Origin: Naasia lichenicola
GTDB taxonomy: Bacteria > Actinomycetota > Actinomycetes > Actinomycetales > Microbacteriaceae
Assembly (NCBI RefSeq): GCF_004801885.1
Contig: NZ_SSSM01000005.1
Coordinates: 1 to 64,000 of the forward strand
Direction of reading: 5' to 3'
Length of the DNA: 64,000 nucleotides
Shown here: piece by piece, positions 35,230 through 43,579 of the stretch
How the letters are laid out: every line of letters begins with the position of its first letter
Numbering within the stretch: position 1 is the stretch's first letter
Notes under the pieces: generated by a model
Databases searched by the model: none
Told to the model about the DNA's origin: nothing
The model's input: only the letters and a program-made list of their open reading frames with translations
Made by a program: the position numbers and the translations under genes

Positions 35230-37154
35230 TGGCCGCGCCTGCACTCGAGGTCGCCATCCTCGATGCGCCGGACGCGGACTTCGCGGTCGAGATCGAGGTC
35301 GTACCGTCGCCTGCCTCCGGGCCCGCGCTCGAGCCCGAGTCCGGCAGATCGACGTGGACGGCGACGGTGCGCGTGACCTATGCCGGAAGCGCGCCCGCAG
35401 ATGCCGCCGTGCGGATCTCGACCCGCATCCCGGCCGACGACCCGTGGTTCCTGATTCCCGGCGCCTTCTACGGAGAGAATCGGCCAGCGGACAACGACCG
35501 GATCTTCCCGAGGTTCCAGCCGGGTGCATCGAGCGCCGCCGACCACGCCGCGATGGTGAGCGACGAGTGGCACTTCCGCGCCGACCGCGCCGCGACCCCC
35601 ATCGTGTTCTGCTGGGCCGCCTCCGGCCAGGAAGGCGTCGCCCTCGGCGGCTCGGAGATCGGCGAGCTGGGCGAGCAGTCGATCGGCTTCGCGGCGGGCG
35701 ACGGCTTCGCGACGCTGTCGCTGACCGCTCCCGCCCGCGAGCATCCCGTCAGCTACTACGGCGACGGAGTGCCGAGACCGGCGGAGTCCGAGCTGCACCG
35801 ATTCGTGCCAGGAGAGACGATCACCCTCGTCCTCAGCCTGCACGGGATCGCGGCGGATCGGCACGACTACGACCGCGTCCTGCGAGAGCTGCACCGCGGG
35901 CCGGGAGCGGCTCATCCCGCCGCAGGGGTCGCACCCGTCGCACCCGTCCCGTCCGCCCCGCTCGTCAGCATCGACGACGCCGCCGCCATCGCCGCCGAAG
36001 GGCTCACCCGGTGGCACTTCGATCCCGATCCCGGTGTCCTGCTCGAGACCGTCGGCTTCGACCGCGAGGTCACGGGGGGTGATGGCCGCCCCGTCGACCG
36101 GCAGGCCATGCACATCGGCTGGGTCAGCGGCATCCCATGGGCCACCGCCCTTCTGCAGCATGCGCACCGCACCTCCGATGCCGAGGCGGCCCGGATCGCC
36201 CGCTCCGTGCTCGACTTCTGCACGGCCGAGCTGTCCCCCTCCGGCACGTTCTGGGGAGTCTGGTACCGCAGCGGCGGCTGGACGCAGAGCTGGACCCGAC
36301 ATCCCCGCGGTCTGCACGCGCGCACGCTCGGCGAGGCGACCGACTTCCTGGTCCGCACACTCACCACCCACGACGACCCGCAGTGGCGGGCCGCAGCCCG
36401 ATCGAACCTCGACGCGATGGTCGCCCGCCAGAGGGCGGACGGCAATCTCGGCGCCGTGCATGACGCGGACACCGGCGAGATCCTCTCCTGGGAGGGGTCG
36501 GCGGGACTGGCCTGGATTCCCGCCCTGGTCGGGGCTGCGGACTGGGATCCGCGCTACCTCCGCGCCGCGGAACGGGCAGGCGACTACTACGCGGCGTTCG
36601 TGCTCGGCGAGTACCTGCACGGAGCGCCCGAGGACGTCGATCTGGCGCCCACCAGTGAGGACGGCTACATAGCCGTGATGGCATATACGGCGCTCTACCG
36701 CGCTACCCGACAGCCCCGGTGGCTCGATCTCGCCCGCCGTTCGGCCGAGTGGATGCTGACCTTCCGCTACTCCTACGACGTGCTGTTCCGGCCACTCACC
36801 CCGCTCGGCGCCGCCGGCTTCTCCACCCGCGGAGCGGATCAGGCGTCCAGCTCGAACCAGCACCTTCACGCCTACGGCCTCATCTGCACGGCGGACCTGC
36901 TCGATCTCAGCGCGTGGACCGGGGACAGCTGGTATCGCGATCGCGCCCTCGAGACCGTCGACTGCTTCCGCCAGCTGCTGCCGGAGCGCGACGGCGACTA
37001 CAACGCCTACCGGGGCATGATCACCGAGCGCTACTACCAGACGGAGTGCTTCCAGCCGAAGGGCATGGTGCTCACGCTCTCGCACGCCTGGTCGGCGGGC
37101 GTGCTTCTCCTCGCGTGCGAGCAGCTGCTCGCACGCGGAGAGGCGGCCGCATGA
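35229..37154 (+). CDS. Unclassified six-hairpin-type protein
   Basis: A 641-residue protein starting on the last base of the mannosidase stop. Residues about 1-230 form a beta-rich domain (WTATVRVTYAGSAPADAAVR). Residues about 255-630 contain repeated helical hairpins typical of (alpha/alpha)6 barrels, with conserved-looking WVSGIPWATALLQHA, WYRSGGWTQSWTRHPRG, ILSWEGSAGLAWIPAL and ERYYQTECFQPKGM. These resemble glycoside hydrolase or lyase barrels, but I match no numbered family and cannot name catalytic residues. Tight coupling to GH38 suggests a glycan-processing role. No signal peptide. Confidence 0.65.
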   Translation: MAAPALEVAILDAPDADFAVEIEVVPSPASGPALEPESGRSTWTATVRVTYAGSAPADAAVRISTRIPADDPWFLIPGAFYGENRPADNDRIFPRFQPGASSAADHAAMVSDEWHFRADRAATPIVFCWAASGQEGVALGGSEIGELGEQSIGFAAGDGFATLSLTAPAREHPVSYYGDGVPRPAESELHRFVPGETITLVLSLHGIAADRHDYDRVLRELHRGPGAAHPAAGVAPVAPVPSAPLVSIDDAAAIAAEGLTRWHFDPDPGVLLETVGFDREVTGGDGRPVDRQAMHIGWVSGIPWATALLQHAHRTSDAEAARIARSVLDFCTAELSPSGTFWGVWYRSGGWTQSWTRHPRGLHARTLGEATDFLVRTLTTHDDPQWRAAARSNLDAMVARQRADGNLGAVHDADTGEILSWEGSAGLAWIPALVGAADWDPRYLRAAERAGDYYAAFVLGEYLHGAPEDVDLAPTSEDGYIAVMAYTALYRATRQPRWLDLARRSAEWMLTFRYSYDVLFRPLTPLGAAGFSTRGADQASSSNQHLHAYGLICTADLLDLSAWTGDSWYRDRALETVDCFRQLLPERDGDYNAYRGMITERYYQTECFQPKGMVLTLSHAWSAGVLLLACEQLLARGEAAA

Positions 37155-38965
37155 CGGCCGGGCGCCCGACAGCCGGGCGCACTCCGACCGGGCGAACCGC
37201 AGGCACGCGCGGGACGACCTCGCCCGTCGAGCTCTCCCTCGACCACCCGCTCCGCTCGCTCTTCCGCCTGGTCGGCAAGCAGCGGCGACGACTGATCGTG
37301 CTGATGATCGCGTACGTGATCAAGGACAGCCCCCAATGGGTCCTGCCCGTGATCACCGGCGCCATCATCGACGTCGTCGCCCGCCGAGGCGAGCTGCACA
37401 GCCTGTGGCTGTATGCGCTCGGCGGCGTGCTGGTGCTGGCGCAGAACTACCCGGTCGGCATCTTCTACAACGACCGCTGGAGCCGCCTCTACCGCCAGGT
37501 CGGTGCCGACCTCCGCAACGCGCTCGTCGAGCGGCTGCAGAACCTCTCCATCGGCTTCCACACCCGCGCGAGCGCAGCCGTCATCCAGACCAAGGTCGTC
37601 CGCGACGTCGAGAACATCGAGCAGATGCTCCAGGGCTCCTTCCCGCCGAGCATGTCCGCGCTCTGCATCCTCGTCGGTGCCCTGACCATGACCGCCATCC
37701 AGGTGCCGGCGTTCATCCTGGTCTTCCTGGTCACCATCCCGATCGGCGTCGGCCTGGTCTACGGGGTCCGCAAGGTGTCGGACCGCCGCAATCAGGCCTT
37801 CCGCCTGCGGATGGAGACCTTCTCGAAGCGGGTGGGCGAGATGGCCACCCTCATGCCCGTCACCCGGGCGCACGGCCTCGAGGGAGTCGCTGCCCGCCGC
37901 GTCGTGGACAGCGTCGAAGACGTCCGCGATGCGGCCCACACCCTCGACCAGCTCAACGGGCGGTTCGGCGCCGTCTCGTGGCTGATGTTCCAGTTCCTCG
38001 CCGTCTTCTGCCTCGTCGCGGCCGCTGCGGCCTCGCTGTCGGGCATCGTGCCGATCACGCCGGGGCAGGTGGTGCTGCTGAGCTCCTACTTCACCATCCT
38101 CACCAACGCGATCGTGATGCTGCTCAACCTCGCACCCGTGCTCGCTCGCGGACGGGAGTCGGTGCGGTCGATCGCCGAGGTCCTCGAAGAGCCCGACCTC
38201 GAGTTCAACCATCGCAAGTCGCTGCTCTACCGGGTGGACGGCCGGATCACGATCGACGACGTCTCGTTCTCCTACCCGGGTGATCCCTCGTCGGCGATCG
38301 ATCACGTCTCCCTCGAGGTGGCGCGCGGCGAGACCGTCGCGTTCGTCGGCCCCAGTGGATCCGGCAAGTCGACGCTGCTCAATCTGGTGCTGGGCTTCGT
38401 GCGCCCGACCTCCGGCAGGATCATGCTCGACGACCGGGACATGGCCGAGCTCGATCTGCGCCAGGTGCGCGGCTTCTTCTCGGTGGTGCCGCAGGACTCG
38501 GTGCTCTTCGAGGGCTCGATCCGCGACAACGTCGCCTACGGGCTTCCCGGGGTGACGGATCAGCAGCTCGAGAACGCGCTGCGTGACGCGAATGCGCTCG
38601 AGCTGGTCCAGTCGCTGCCGAACGGCTGGGACACCGTCGTCGGCGAGCGCGGCGCACGACTGTCGGGCGGCCAGCGCCAGCGGCTCGCCATCGCGCGTGC
38701 GCTCATCCGCAATCCGCGCGTGCTGATGCTCGATGAGGCCACGTCGGCGCTCGACAGCAACGCGGAGAATGCGGTCCAGGAGGCGCTCGAGCGGCTGAGG
38801 CGAGGTCGCACCACCCTGGTCGTGGCGCACCGGCTGAGCACCATCCGCTCCGCAGATCGCATCGTCGTCCTCGACCACGGCAGGATCGCCGAGATCGGCA
38901 ACCACGAGGCGCTCCTTTCCGCAGGCGGGCTCTACGCCGGTCTGGTTCGGGCGCAGCGCCTCTGA
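37151..38965 (+). CDS. Exporter-type ABC transporter (fused membrane and ATPase domains)
   Basis: A 604-residue half-transporter with six spans (about 40-320) and a C-terminal ATPase: Walker A GPSGSGKST, signature LSGGQ in ARLSGGQRQRLAIARAL, Walker B VLMLDEATSALD and switch His in VVAHRLSTI. It has the exporter (MsbA-like) architecture and presumably works as a homodimer. An exporter is unexpected at the end of a catabolic operon; it may remove toxic sugar phosphates or by-products, or be an atypical importer. The N-terminus has a 15-bp-encoded AGRPT/AGRTP/TGRTA repeat. Its ATGA start overlaps the previous gene. Confidence 0.9.
   Translation: MTAGRPTAGRTPTGRTAGTRGTTSPVELSLDHPLRSLFRLVGKQRRRLIVLMIAYVIKDSPQWVLPVITGAIIDVVARRGELHSLWLYALGGVLVLAQNYPVGIFYNDRWSRLYRQVGADLRNALVERLQNLSIGFHTRASAAVIQTKVVRDVENIEQMLQGSFPPSMSALCILVGALTMTAIQVPAFILVFLVTIPIGVGLVYGVRKVSDRRNQAFRLRMETFSKRVGEMATLMPVTRAHGLEGVAARRVVDSVEDVRDAAHTLDQLNGRFGAVSWLMFQFLAVFCLVAAAAASLSGIVPITPGQVVLLSSYFTILTNAIVMLLNLAPVLARGRESVRSIAEVLEEPDLEFNHRKSLLYRVDGRITIDDVSFSYPGDPSSAIDHVSLEVARGETVAFVGPSGSGKSTLLNLVLGFVRPTSGRIMLDDRDMAELDLRQVRGFFSVVPQDSVLFEGSIRDNVAYGLPGVTDQQLENALRDANALELVQSLPNGWDTVVGERGARLSGGQRQRLAIARALIRNPRVLMLDEATSALDSNAENAVQEALERLRRGRTTLVVAHRLSTIRSADRIVVLDHGRIAEIGNHEALLSAGGLYAGLVRAQRL
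37157..37201 (+). repeat. Degenerate 15-bp tandem repeat at the ABC exporter N-terminus
   Basis: Three 15-bp units (37157-37171, 37172-37186, 37187-37201) share (G/A)CCGGGCG and encode AGRPT, AGRTP, TGRTA. Confidence 0.7.
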
Positions 38966-39013
38966 GAATGCGCCCGGCGGTGTCCTGGGCAGCCCGCTCA
39001 GCACGCGCGTTTT

Positions 39014-39055
39014 GCGCTCCCGCTGCTCGCCCGTTCCGCGCTCCCGCTGCTCGCC
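39014..39055. repeat. 18-bp direct repeat in the LacI upstream region
   Basis: GCGCTCCCGCTGCTCGCC occurs at 39014-39031 and 39038-39055, period 24 bp, in the 141-bp gap before the LacI gene. Function unknown. Confidence 0.7.
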
Positions 39056-39106
39056 GCGACCGCGGTCGGTCGCCCGCTAGGCTCGGCACACAGGCGAGAG
39101 GGCGAC

Positions 39107-40129
39107 ATGAGCGACGCGCGGCCCCCGGGCAACGGCCGGGTGACCATCAAGGAGGTCGCCGAGCGCGCCGGCGTCTCCCGCTCCACCTCGTCCCGTGCCC
39201 TCGCAGGCACCGGCTATGTCGCAGAGCCGGTCCGCCAACGCGTCCGCCGTGCCGCAGAGGAGCTCGGCTACGTCGTCGACGCGACCGCCCGCAGCCTCAA
39301 GCAGCGCTCCAGCCGGATCATCGGCGTGCTGGTCTCCGACCTGCGCAACGCCTTCTACGCCGATCTCGCCTATGGGGCGGGACGTCGTGCACGCGAGGCG
39401 GGATTCACCATGATGCTCGTCGACGACGGCGGTCGCGCCGACGAGGAGCTCGAGGCGGCGCACGCCTTCGTCGCATCCCGCGTGGCAGGGGTCATCGTCA
39501 CGCCGGTGTCCGACGGGGCCGCCGAGTTCCTGAGGCGGCAGCACATGCCGCTCGTCGAGGTCGACCGGGTGTTCGGCAACGGCGACGCCGTGGTGATCGA
39601 CAACCGCCATGCGGCACGCACCACCACCGAGCACCTGCTCAGCCTGGGACACCGTCGGATCGCGCTGGTGATCGACGAGACGGACTGGACGACGGGGCGC
39701 GAGCGCCGTCAGGGCTACGAGGACGCACTTGTCGCAGCCGGACTCGAGCTCGATCCCGAGCTCGTGGTGTCGGCCGGCTGGAATGCCGACGCGACGGAGC
39801 AGGTCGCCCGTTCGCTGCTCGCGGGTCCGGACCGGCCGAGCGCCGTGTTCGCGGCGAACAATCTGCTGGCGGAAGGCGTGTGGCGAGGAGCCATGGATCT
39901 CTCGCTCCGGCTGCCCGACGATCTCAGCCTGGTCGCCTTCGACGACGCGCCGTGGATGAGCATGGTCACCCCTGGCATCACCGCGGTCACCCAGGACGCC
40001 ACCCGCCTGGGTGCGGAGGCGGTCGGTCGACTGCTCGACCGGATCGCCGATCCCACCTCGCCCGCCCGCGTCATCACCATCCCGGCCGGGTTCCAGCGTC
40101 GCCAGTCCACGAGCCGCCCCGCATCCTGA
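39107..40129 (+). CDS. LacI-family regulator, probable controller of the glycoside regulon
   Basis: A 340-residue LacI protein. The HTH spans about residues 9-33 (VTIKEVAERAGVSRSTSSRA), followed by the hinge region EELGYVVDATARSLKQRSS and a periplasmic-binding-protein-like effector domain with IGVLVSDLRNAFYADLA and FDDAPWMSMVTPGIT. The recognition helix SRSTSSRAL differs from the common STVSRVL. It has GAGGG before the ATG and a -10-like TAGGCT at 39078-39083. It is the only LacI gene in the locus, so it is the prime candidate for binding the six operators. It has no clear operator of its own, suggesting constitutive expression. The inducer is unknown. Confidence 0.9.
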   Translation: MSDARPPGNGRVTIKEVAERAGVSRSTSSRALAGTGYVAEPVRQRVRRAAEELGYVVDATARSLKQRSSRIIGVLVSDLRNAFYADLAYGAGRRAREAGFTMMLVDDGGRADEELEAAHAFVASRVAGVIVTPVSDGAAEFLRRQHMPLVEVDRVFGNGDAVVIDNRHAARTTTEHLLSLGHRRIALVIDETDWTTGRERRQGYEDALVAAGLELDPELVVSAGWNADATEQVARSLLAGPDRPSAVFAANNLLAEGVWRGAMDLSLRLPDDLSLVAFDDAPWMSMVTPGITAVTQDATRLGAEAVGRLLDRIADPTSPARVITIPAGFQRRQSTSRPAS

Positions 40130-40208
40130 ACGCTGGAGCGGGTCGCATGACGCTGGGGTGCCAGCGCGAGTGGCGGTGCGACCTCCCGCCCGGTCGACGG
40201 CAACGGGA

Positions 40209-40237
40209 TTGCCGAACGGCTGATCTGTCCCTATAGT
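40209..40237 (+). promoter_or_regulatory. Promoter of the ROK 2 gene
   Basis: TTGCCG (40209-40214), 17 bp, then TATAGT (40232-40237). The operator begins 4 bp after the -10, so initiation would be blocked by the repressor. This is the clearest promoter-operator pair in the locus. Confidence 0.75.
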
Positions 40238-40241
40238 TCCG

Positions 40242-40261
40242 ATGTGGTATCGATGCCACAT
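40242..40261. promoter_or_regulatory. LacI-type operator 6
   Basis: ATGTGGTATCGATGCCACAT, palindromic except at one position pair, 49 bp upstream of the ROK 2 start. Confidence 0.88.
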
Positions 40262-40310
40262 CGGCATCCACACGGACGCCGCCGACGATCGCGCGGAGAA
40301 GGGATCGGCG

Positions 40311-41261
40311 ATGCAATCCGTGCTCGCTCTCGACATCGGTGGCACCAAGCTCGCGACCGGGGTCGTCACCTCGGACGGATCCGTCCACGGGTTCACTGCC
40401 GTGCCGACGCGCCGAGACGAAGGCCCGGATGTGATCATCCCCCGCCTCTTCGAGCTCGGTCGCCAATCGATGCGCGCAGCCGAGCAGGCCGGTGTCTCCG
40501 CGCCGGAAGGCGTCGGCATCTCCTGTGGCGGACCGCTCGATGCGGCCGCCGGAGTGCTCGTCAATCCGCTGCACCTGCCGGGCTGGATCGATGTGCCCAT
40601 CGTGGAGCTGGCGCAACGGGAGTTCGAGCTGCCTGCAGCACTCGAGAACGATGCGACCCTCGCCGCGCTGGCCGAGCACCGACACGGCGCCGCGGTAGGC
40701 GAGCGCTCGATGATCTACCTGACCATCTCGACGGGCATCGGCGGCGGGGCCGTGCTCGATGATCGCCTCTACCGCGGCGCTGCGGGCAACGGCGGCGAGT
40801 TCGGCCACATCACCGTCGTGCGTGGCGGCCGGCCCTGTCTCTGCGGGCGAAACGGCTGCCTCGAGGCGTACGCCTCGGGGACGTTCATCGGTGTTCGCGC
40901 GGATGAGGCGATCGCCTCGGGTCGCGCGACCTCTCTCACCTCGCCCGCGACGGCCGAGCAGGTCGCCCGCGCCGCCGCCTCGGGCGACGCACTCGCATCG
41001 GAGATCTGGGACGAGACGGTCGAGCTGCTCGGCCAGGCCATCACCGACTTCGTCAACATCATCGAACCCGATGTCGTGGTGCTCGGCGGAGGCGTCACGC
41101 GTTCCGGCGCCCAGCTGCTCGACCCGATCCGCCGCATCGTGCTGGCCGGAGCGATGCGCCCCGCCGCTGCCGCTGTGCGCGTAGAGCTCGCCGCCCTCGG
41201 CGACACGGTCTGCGTCGTCGGCGCCGGCGATCTGGCCCTGGACCTGCTCGCGGTGCACTGA
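40311..41261 (+). CDS. ROK-family sugar kinase 2
   Basis: A 316-residue ROK kinase with LDIGGTKLATG at 7-17, catalytic Asp114 in LENDATLAA, and the zinc site His166, Cys176, Cys178 and Cys183 (GEFGHITVVRGG, CLCGRNGC). It is a paralogue of ROK 1, sharing nearly all motifs and many flanking residues, but lacking the Ser-rich tail. It has AAGGGA 6 nt before the ATG. It is monocistronic behind its own promoter and operator 6. The two kinases may serve different sugars released from the same glycan. Confidence 0.9.
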   Translation: MQSVLALDIGGTKLATGVVTSDGSVHGFTAVPTRRDEGPDVIIPRLFELGRQSMRAAEQAGVSAPEGVGISCGGPLDAAAGVLVNPLHLPGWIDVPIVELAQREFELPAALENDATLAALAEHRHGAAVGERSMIYLTISTGIGGGAVLDDRLYRGAAGNGGEFGHITVVRGGRPCLCGRNGCLEAYASGTFIGVRADEAIASGRATSLTSPATAEQVARAAASGDALASEIWDETVELLGQAITDFVNIIEPDVVVLGGGVTRSGAQLLDPIRRIVLAGAMRPAAAAVRVELAALGDTVCVVGAGDLALDLLAVH

Positions 41262-41308
41262 GCGGGTCGAGCAGCACGCCTGGCGCCTCGAAACTGTCGG
41301 GTCGCCGA

Positions 41309-41671
41309 TCAGGCTCCGGCGGAGCCCGATCCCCAGAGCGGATGCGCGAGCAGCACGAGCACGATCAGCACCAGGCCAGCACCGATGAGGATCACCTCGA
41401 CGCGGGACACGCCTCCGTGCTGGCGCACACTCCCGACGACCCGCACAGCGCATCCGACCGCGATGATGCCGGCCCAGCCGAGGAGCACCCAGCCCCCGAT
41501 CGCGGTGATCGCGAAGAGGGCATCCGACCCATCGCCCCCGACGATCAGGTCTGCGATGCCGAGGAGCAACGCGGCAGCGACGGCGAACCCGATCGCAACG
41601 AGCGGAGCTGCAATCGCGGGATGGCGAGACGTTCCCGCACTCGCCGGCACCGAGGGGTGGACCTGCTCCAT
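41309..41671 (-). CDS. Small three-span membrane protein
   Basis: A 120-residue protein with hydrophobic segments at about residues 20-45, 52-75 and 92-112, separated by short charged loops. No motif is recognised. The ORF has normal codon bias and starts at ATG 41671. It is convergent with ROK 2 and has no operon partner, so no function can be proposed. Confidence 0.6.
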   Translation of the reverse strand: MEQVHPSVPASAGTSRHPAIAAPLVAIGFAVAAALLLGIADLIVGGDGSDALFAITAIGGWVLLGWAGIIAVGCAVRVVGSVRQHGGVSRVEVILIGAGLVLIVLVLLAHPLWGSGSAGA

Positions 41672-41745
41672 GACGCGAAGCTAGCCTGCGTGACCCCTCG
41701 AGGCAATGGATCGAAGATTTCCGCCGGATGAATGACGGGAAACGA

Positions 41746-41778
41746 AGAAGGACCCCTGCACGTGGCAGAGGTCCTTCT
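41746..41778 (-). terminator. Terminator of tRNA-Arg
   Basis: AGAAGGACC and GGTCCTTCT pair, extended by CTGC/GCAG, followed on the minus strand by TCGTTT. It lies 7 bp past the tRNA 3' end. Confidence 0.8.
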
Positions 41779-41785
41779 CGATCTG

Positions 41786-41858
41786 TGCGCCCGAAGGGAT
41801 TCGAACCCCCAACCTTCTGATCCGTAGTCAGATGCTCTATCCGTTGAGCTACGGGCGC
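41786..41858 (-). tRNA. tRNA-Arg (anticodon ACG)
   Basis: A 73-nt cloverleaf with acceptor GCGCCCG/CGGGCGC, anticodon loop CTACGGA closed by TCTGA/TCAGA, and T-arm GGGGGTTCGAATCCC. The A at position 34 would be edited to inosine to read CGU, CGC and CGA codons. CCA is not encoded. Confidence 0.95.
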
Positions 41859-42015
41859 AGGTCGTGCAAGGTGGCGAGACCTCACACGACTGAAGGCAGT
41901 TTCGCCACTTGAGGGCGGCGGAAACGCCTCAGATAGCGTAGCGCACTCGCCCGCCTTTGAAGAGCAGGGCCGCCATGGATGGAGTGACGGCCCGAGCGAA
42001 AGGACTCAGTTCTTC

Positions 42016-43393
42016 CTACCGGAGGATCGCCTGGAGGTTCGGCCGACGGTTCCGGATCGGCCGCGGCCTCCGCAGTGGATCGATGTCTGCGGGCGGCACC
42101 AGATACCGCTTGTCGCCCTGGCGCATGTACTCCCAGCCGCCCAGGTCGAACATCCGGTGATGGAAGGCGCAGAGCAGCAGGCCGTTGTCGAGGTCCGTCG
42201 GCCCACCGGCCGCCCAGCTGCGGATGTGCGCGGCCTGCACCTGCGAGAGCGGCGCAGTGCAGCCGTCGACCACGCACCCGCCGTCTCGGAGTGCCATGGC
42301 CCGTCGCTGAGCGCGGTTGAAGAGGCGGCTGCCCCTGCCGGCGAAGAGGATCTCGCCCTTCGAATCGAGCCCGATCGGGATGATCCGAGCGGTCGCTGCC
42401 AGACGAAGAGTGGTCGCGATGCTGATCGGCTCGTCGATGCCGAGGATGTATGCGGCTCCGGCGCCCTCCTGCAAGTCGCTGAGGTTGACCGCGACGAGCA
42501 TGGTGGTGTCGACACCCGCCACCCGACTGTCGTCGGCGGCGATTCCGGCTCTGATCACTCCCATCAGAGCGTCGAGCCGCCGCTGCGGCAGGGTGCGAGT
42601 GTCGGCCATGGCGAGATCGTTGAACTCACCGTCGGCGACGAGCGCAGGCCGGGGCACCATCGAGCCCTGGATGGCAGCGTGGATGAAGCCGGAGTTCTCC
42701 GACGCGGTGTCGATGATGGTGCGCATCATGCCGTTGGGGCGAGCGAAGCTGCGCACGCCCTCGCGCTCGCGCTGCATCGCCTCGCTAGGTTCGATGCCCT
42801 CGGCGTCGATGAGGTCGGCCGCGTGCTGGCTGAAGGTACTGAACTCGCTGATCGGGTACGCCTCGGCCTTCTCGACGAGGTTCGCCTCCAACGCTGCCAG
42901 CTTCTCGACGGACAGGTGCCGCTCGGCGCGATCGAGGCAGACGAGTGCGAGCCGCGCGGAGGCGAGCGGGATGCGCCCCTCATCGACCGCGTCGCCAAGG
43001 AGAGGATGCAGCGACGGCAGTTCTTCGCCGGTCAGTGACGAGCGAGCACGGATGCCCATACCCACCTTGCCCAAAGAAGCGGCAGCGGGTTGCGGAAGAC
43101 GTCCGACCGAGGCCACGAGCGCCGTTCCGCTGCGCTCGCCATACTGCTTGGCGAGCGGATCGACCGTGTCGCGGCTGGACCGGTAGCCGATCTCCCCGGC
43201 GACTCGCGCGGTGATGCCGTCGACGATGCGCGACAGCGAGGTCGCCGCCTGCAGCAGGGCGACGAGGCAGGACTTGTCCGCCGTGGTGAGCGCACGCGCC
43301 AGCGATTCGGGCTCATCGGCGACACCGAGAGTCTCTAGCTGGGAGAGGAGGGCAGAACTGCCCTCGAAGACGCGCCGGATGATCCATCCCCTT
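42016..43393 (-). pseudogene. DUF222-HNH protein lacking a normal start (possible frameshift)
   Basis: The C-terminal part is a clear DUF222 plus HNH nuclease-like protein, with the zinc/HNH site CVVDGC...AAHIRSWAAGGPTDLDNGLLLC...HHRMFD (shown in pieces). The coding signal continues upstream of GTG 43116 with family-like sequence (LSQLETLGVADEPESLARAL, VDGITARVAGEIGYRSSRD) to an in-frame stop at 43393-43395, but no ATG, GTG or TTG lies in that segment. An ATG at 43387 with AAGGGG upstream is offset by one base. Either a single-base frameshift has inactivated or mis-sequenced the start, or a rare ATC start or GTG 43116 is used. Such proteins are multi-copy in actinobacteria, with unclear function. 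Confidence 0.65.
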
Positions 43394-43579
43394 CACGGAG
43401 AGCACTCCTGAGGCGGAATGCGGAGCCCGGCACGAGCTAGCTCGATCATACCACAGATCAGAGAAGTATACGAACACGCATGGTGGATTATCCACAGAGT
43501 CTCGTACATGTGTACAACCGACCAAGCCCGTCCGCGCCGCTGTCCCGGCCCACCGCTCGCGTCTGCTTGAGTTGTCTCC

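Noticed and set aside
33424-35529. Open frame of 701 codons antisense to the mannosidase gene
   Set aside because: Very high GC opens the antisense frames; composition is Arg/Gly-rich without domains, and the mannosidase on the other strand is unambiguous.
37034-39004. Long minus-strand frame over the ABC exporter gene
   Set aside because: Antisense shadow with no recognisable domain.
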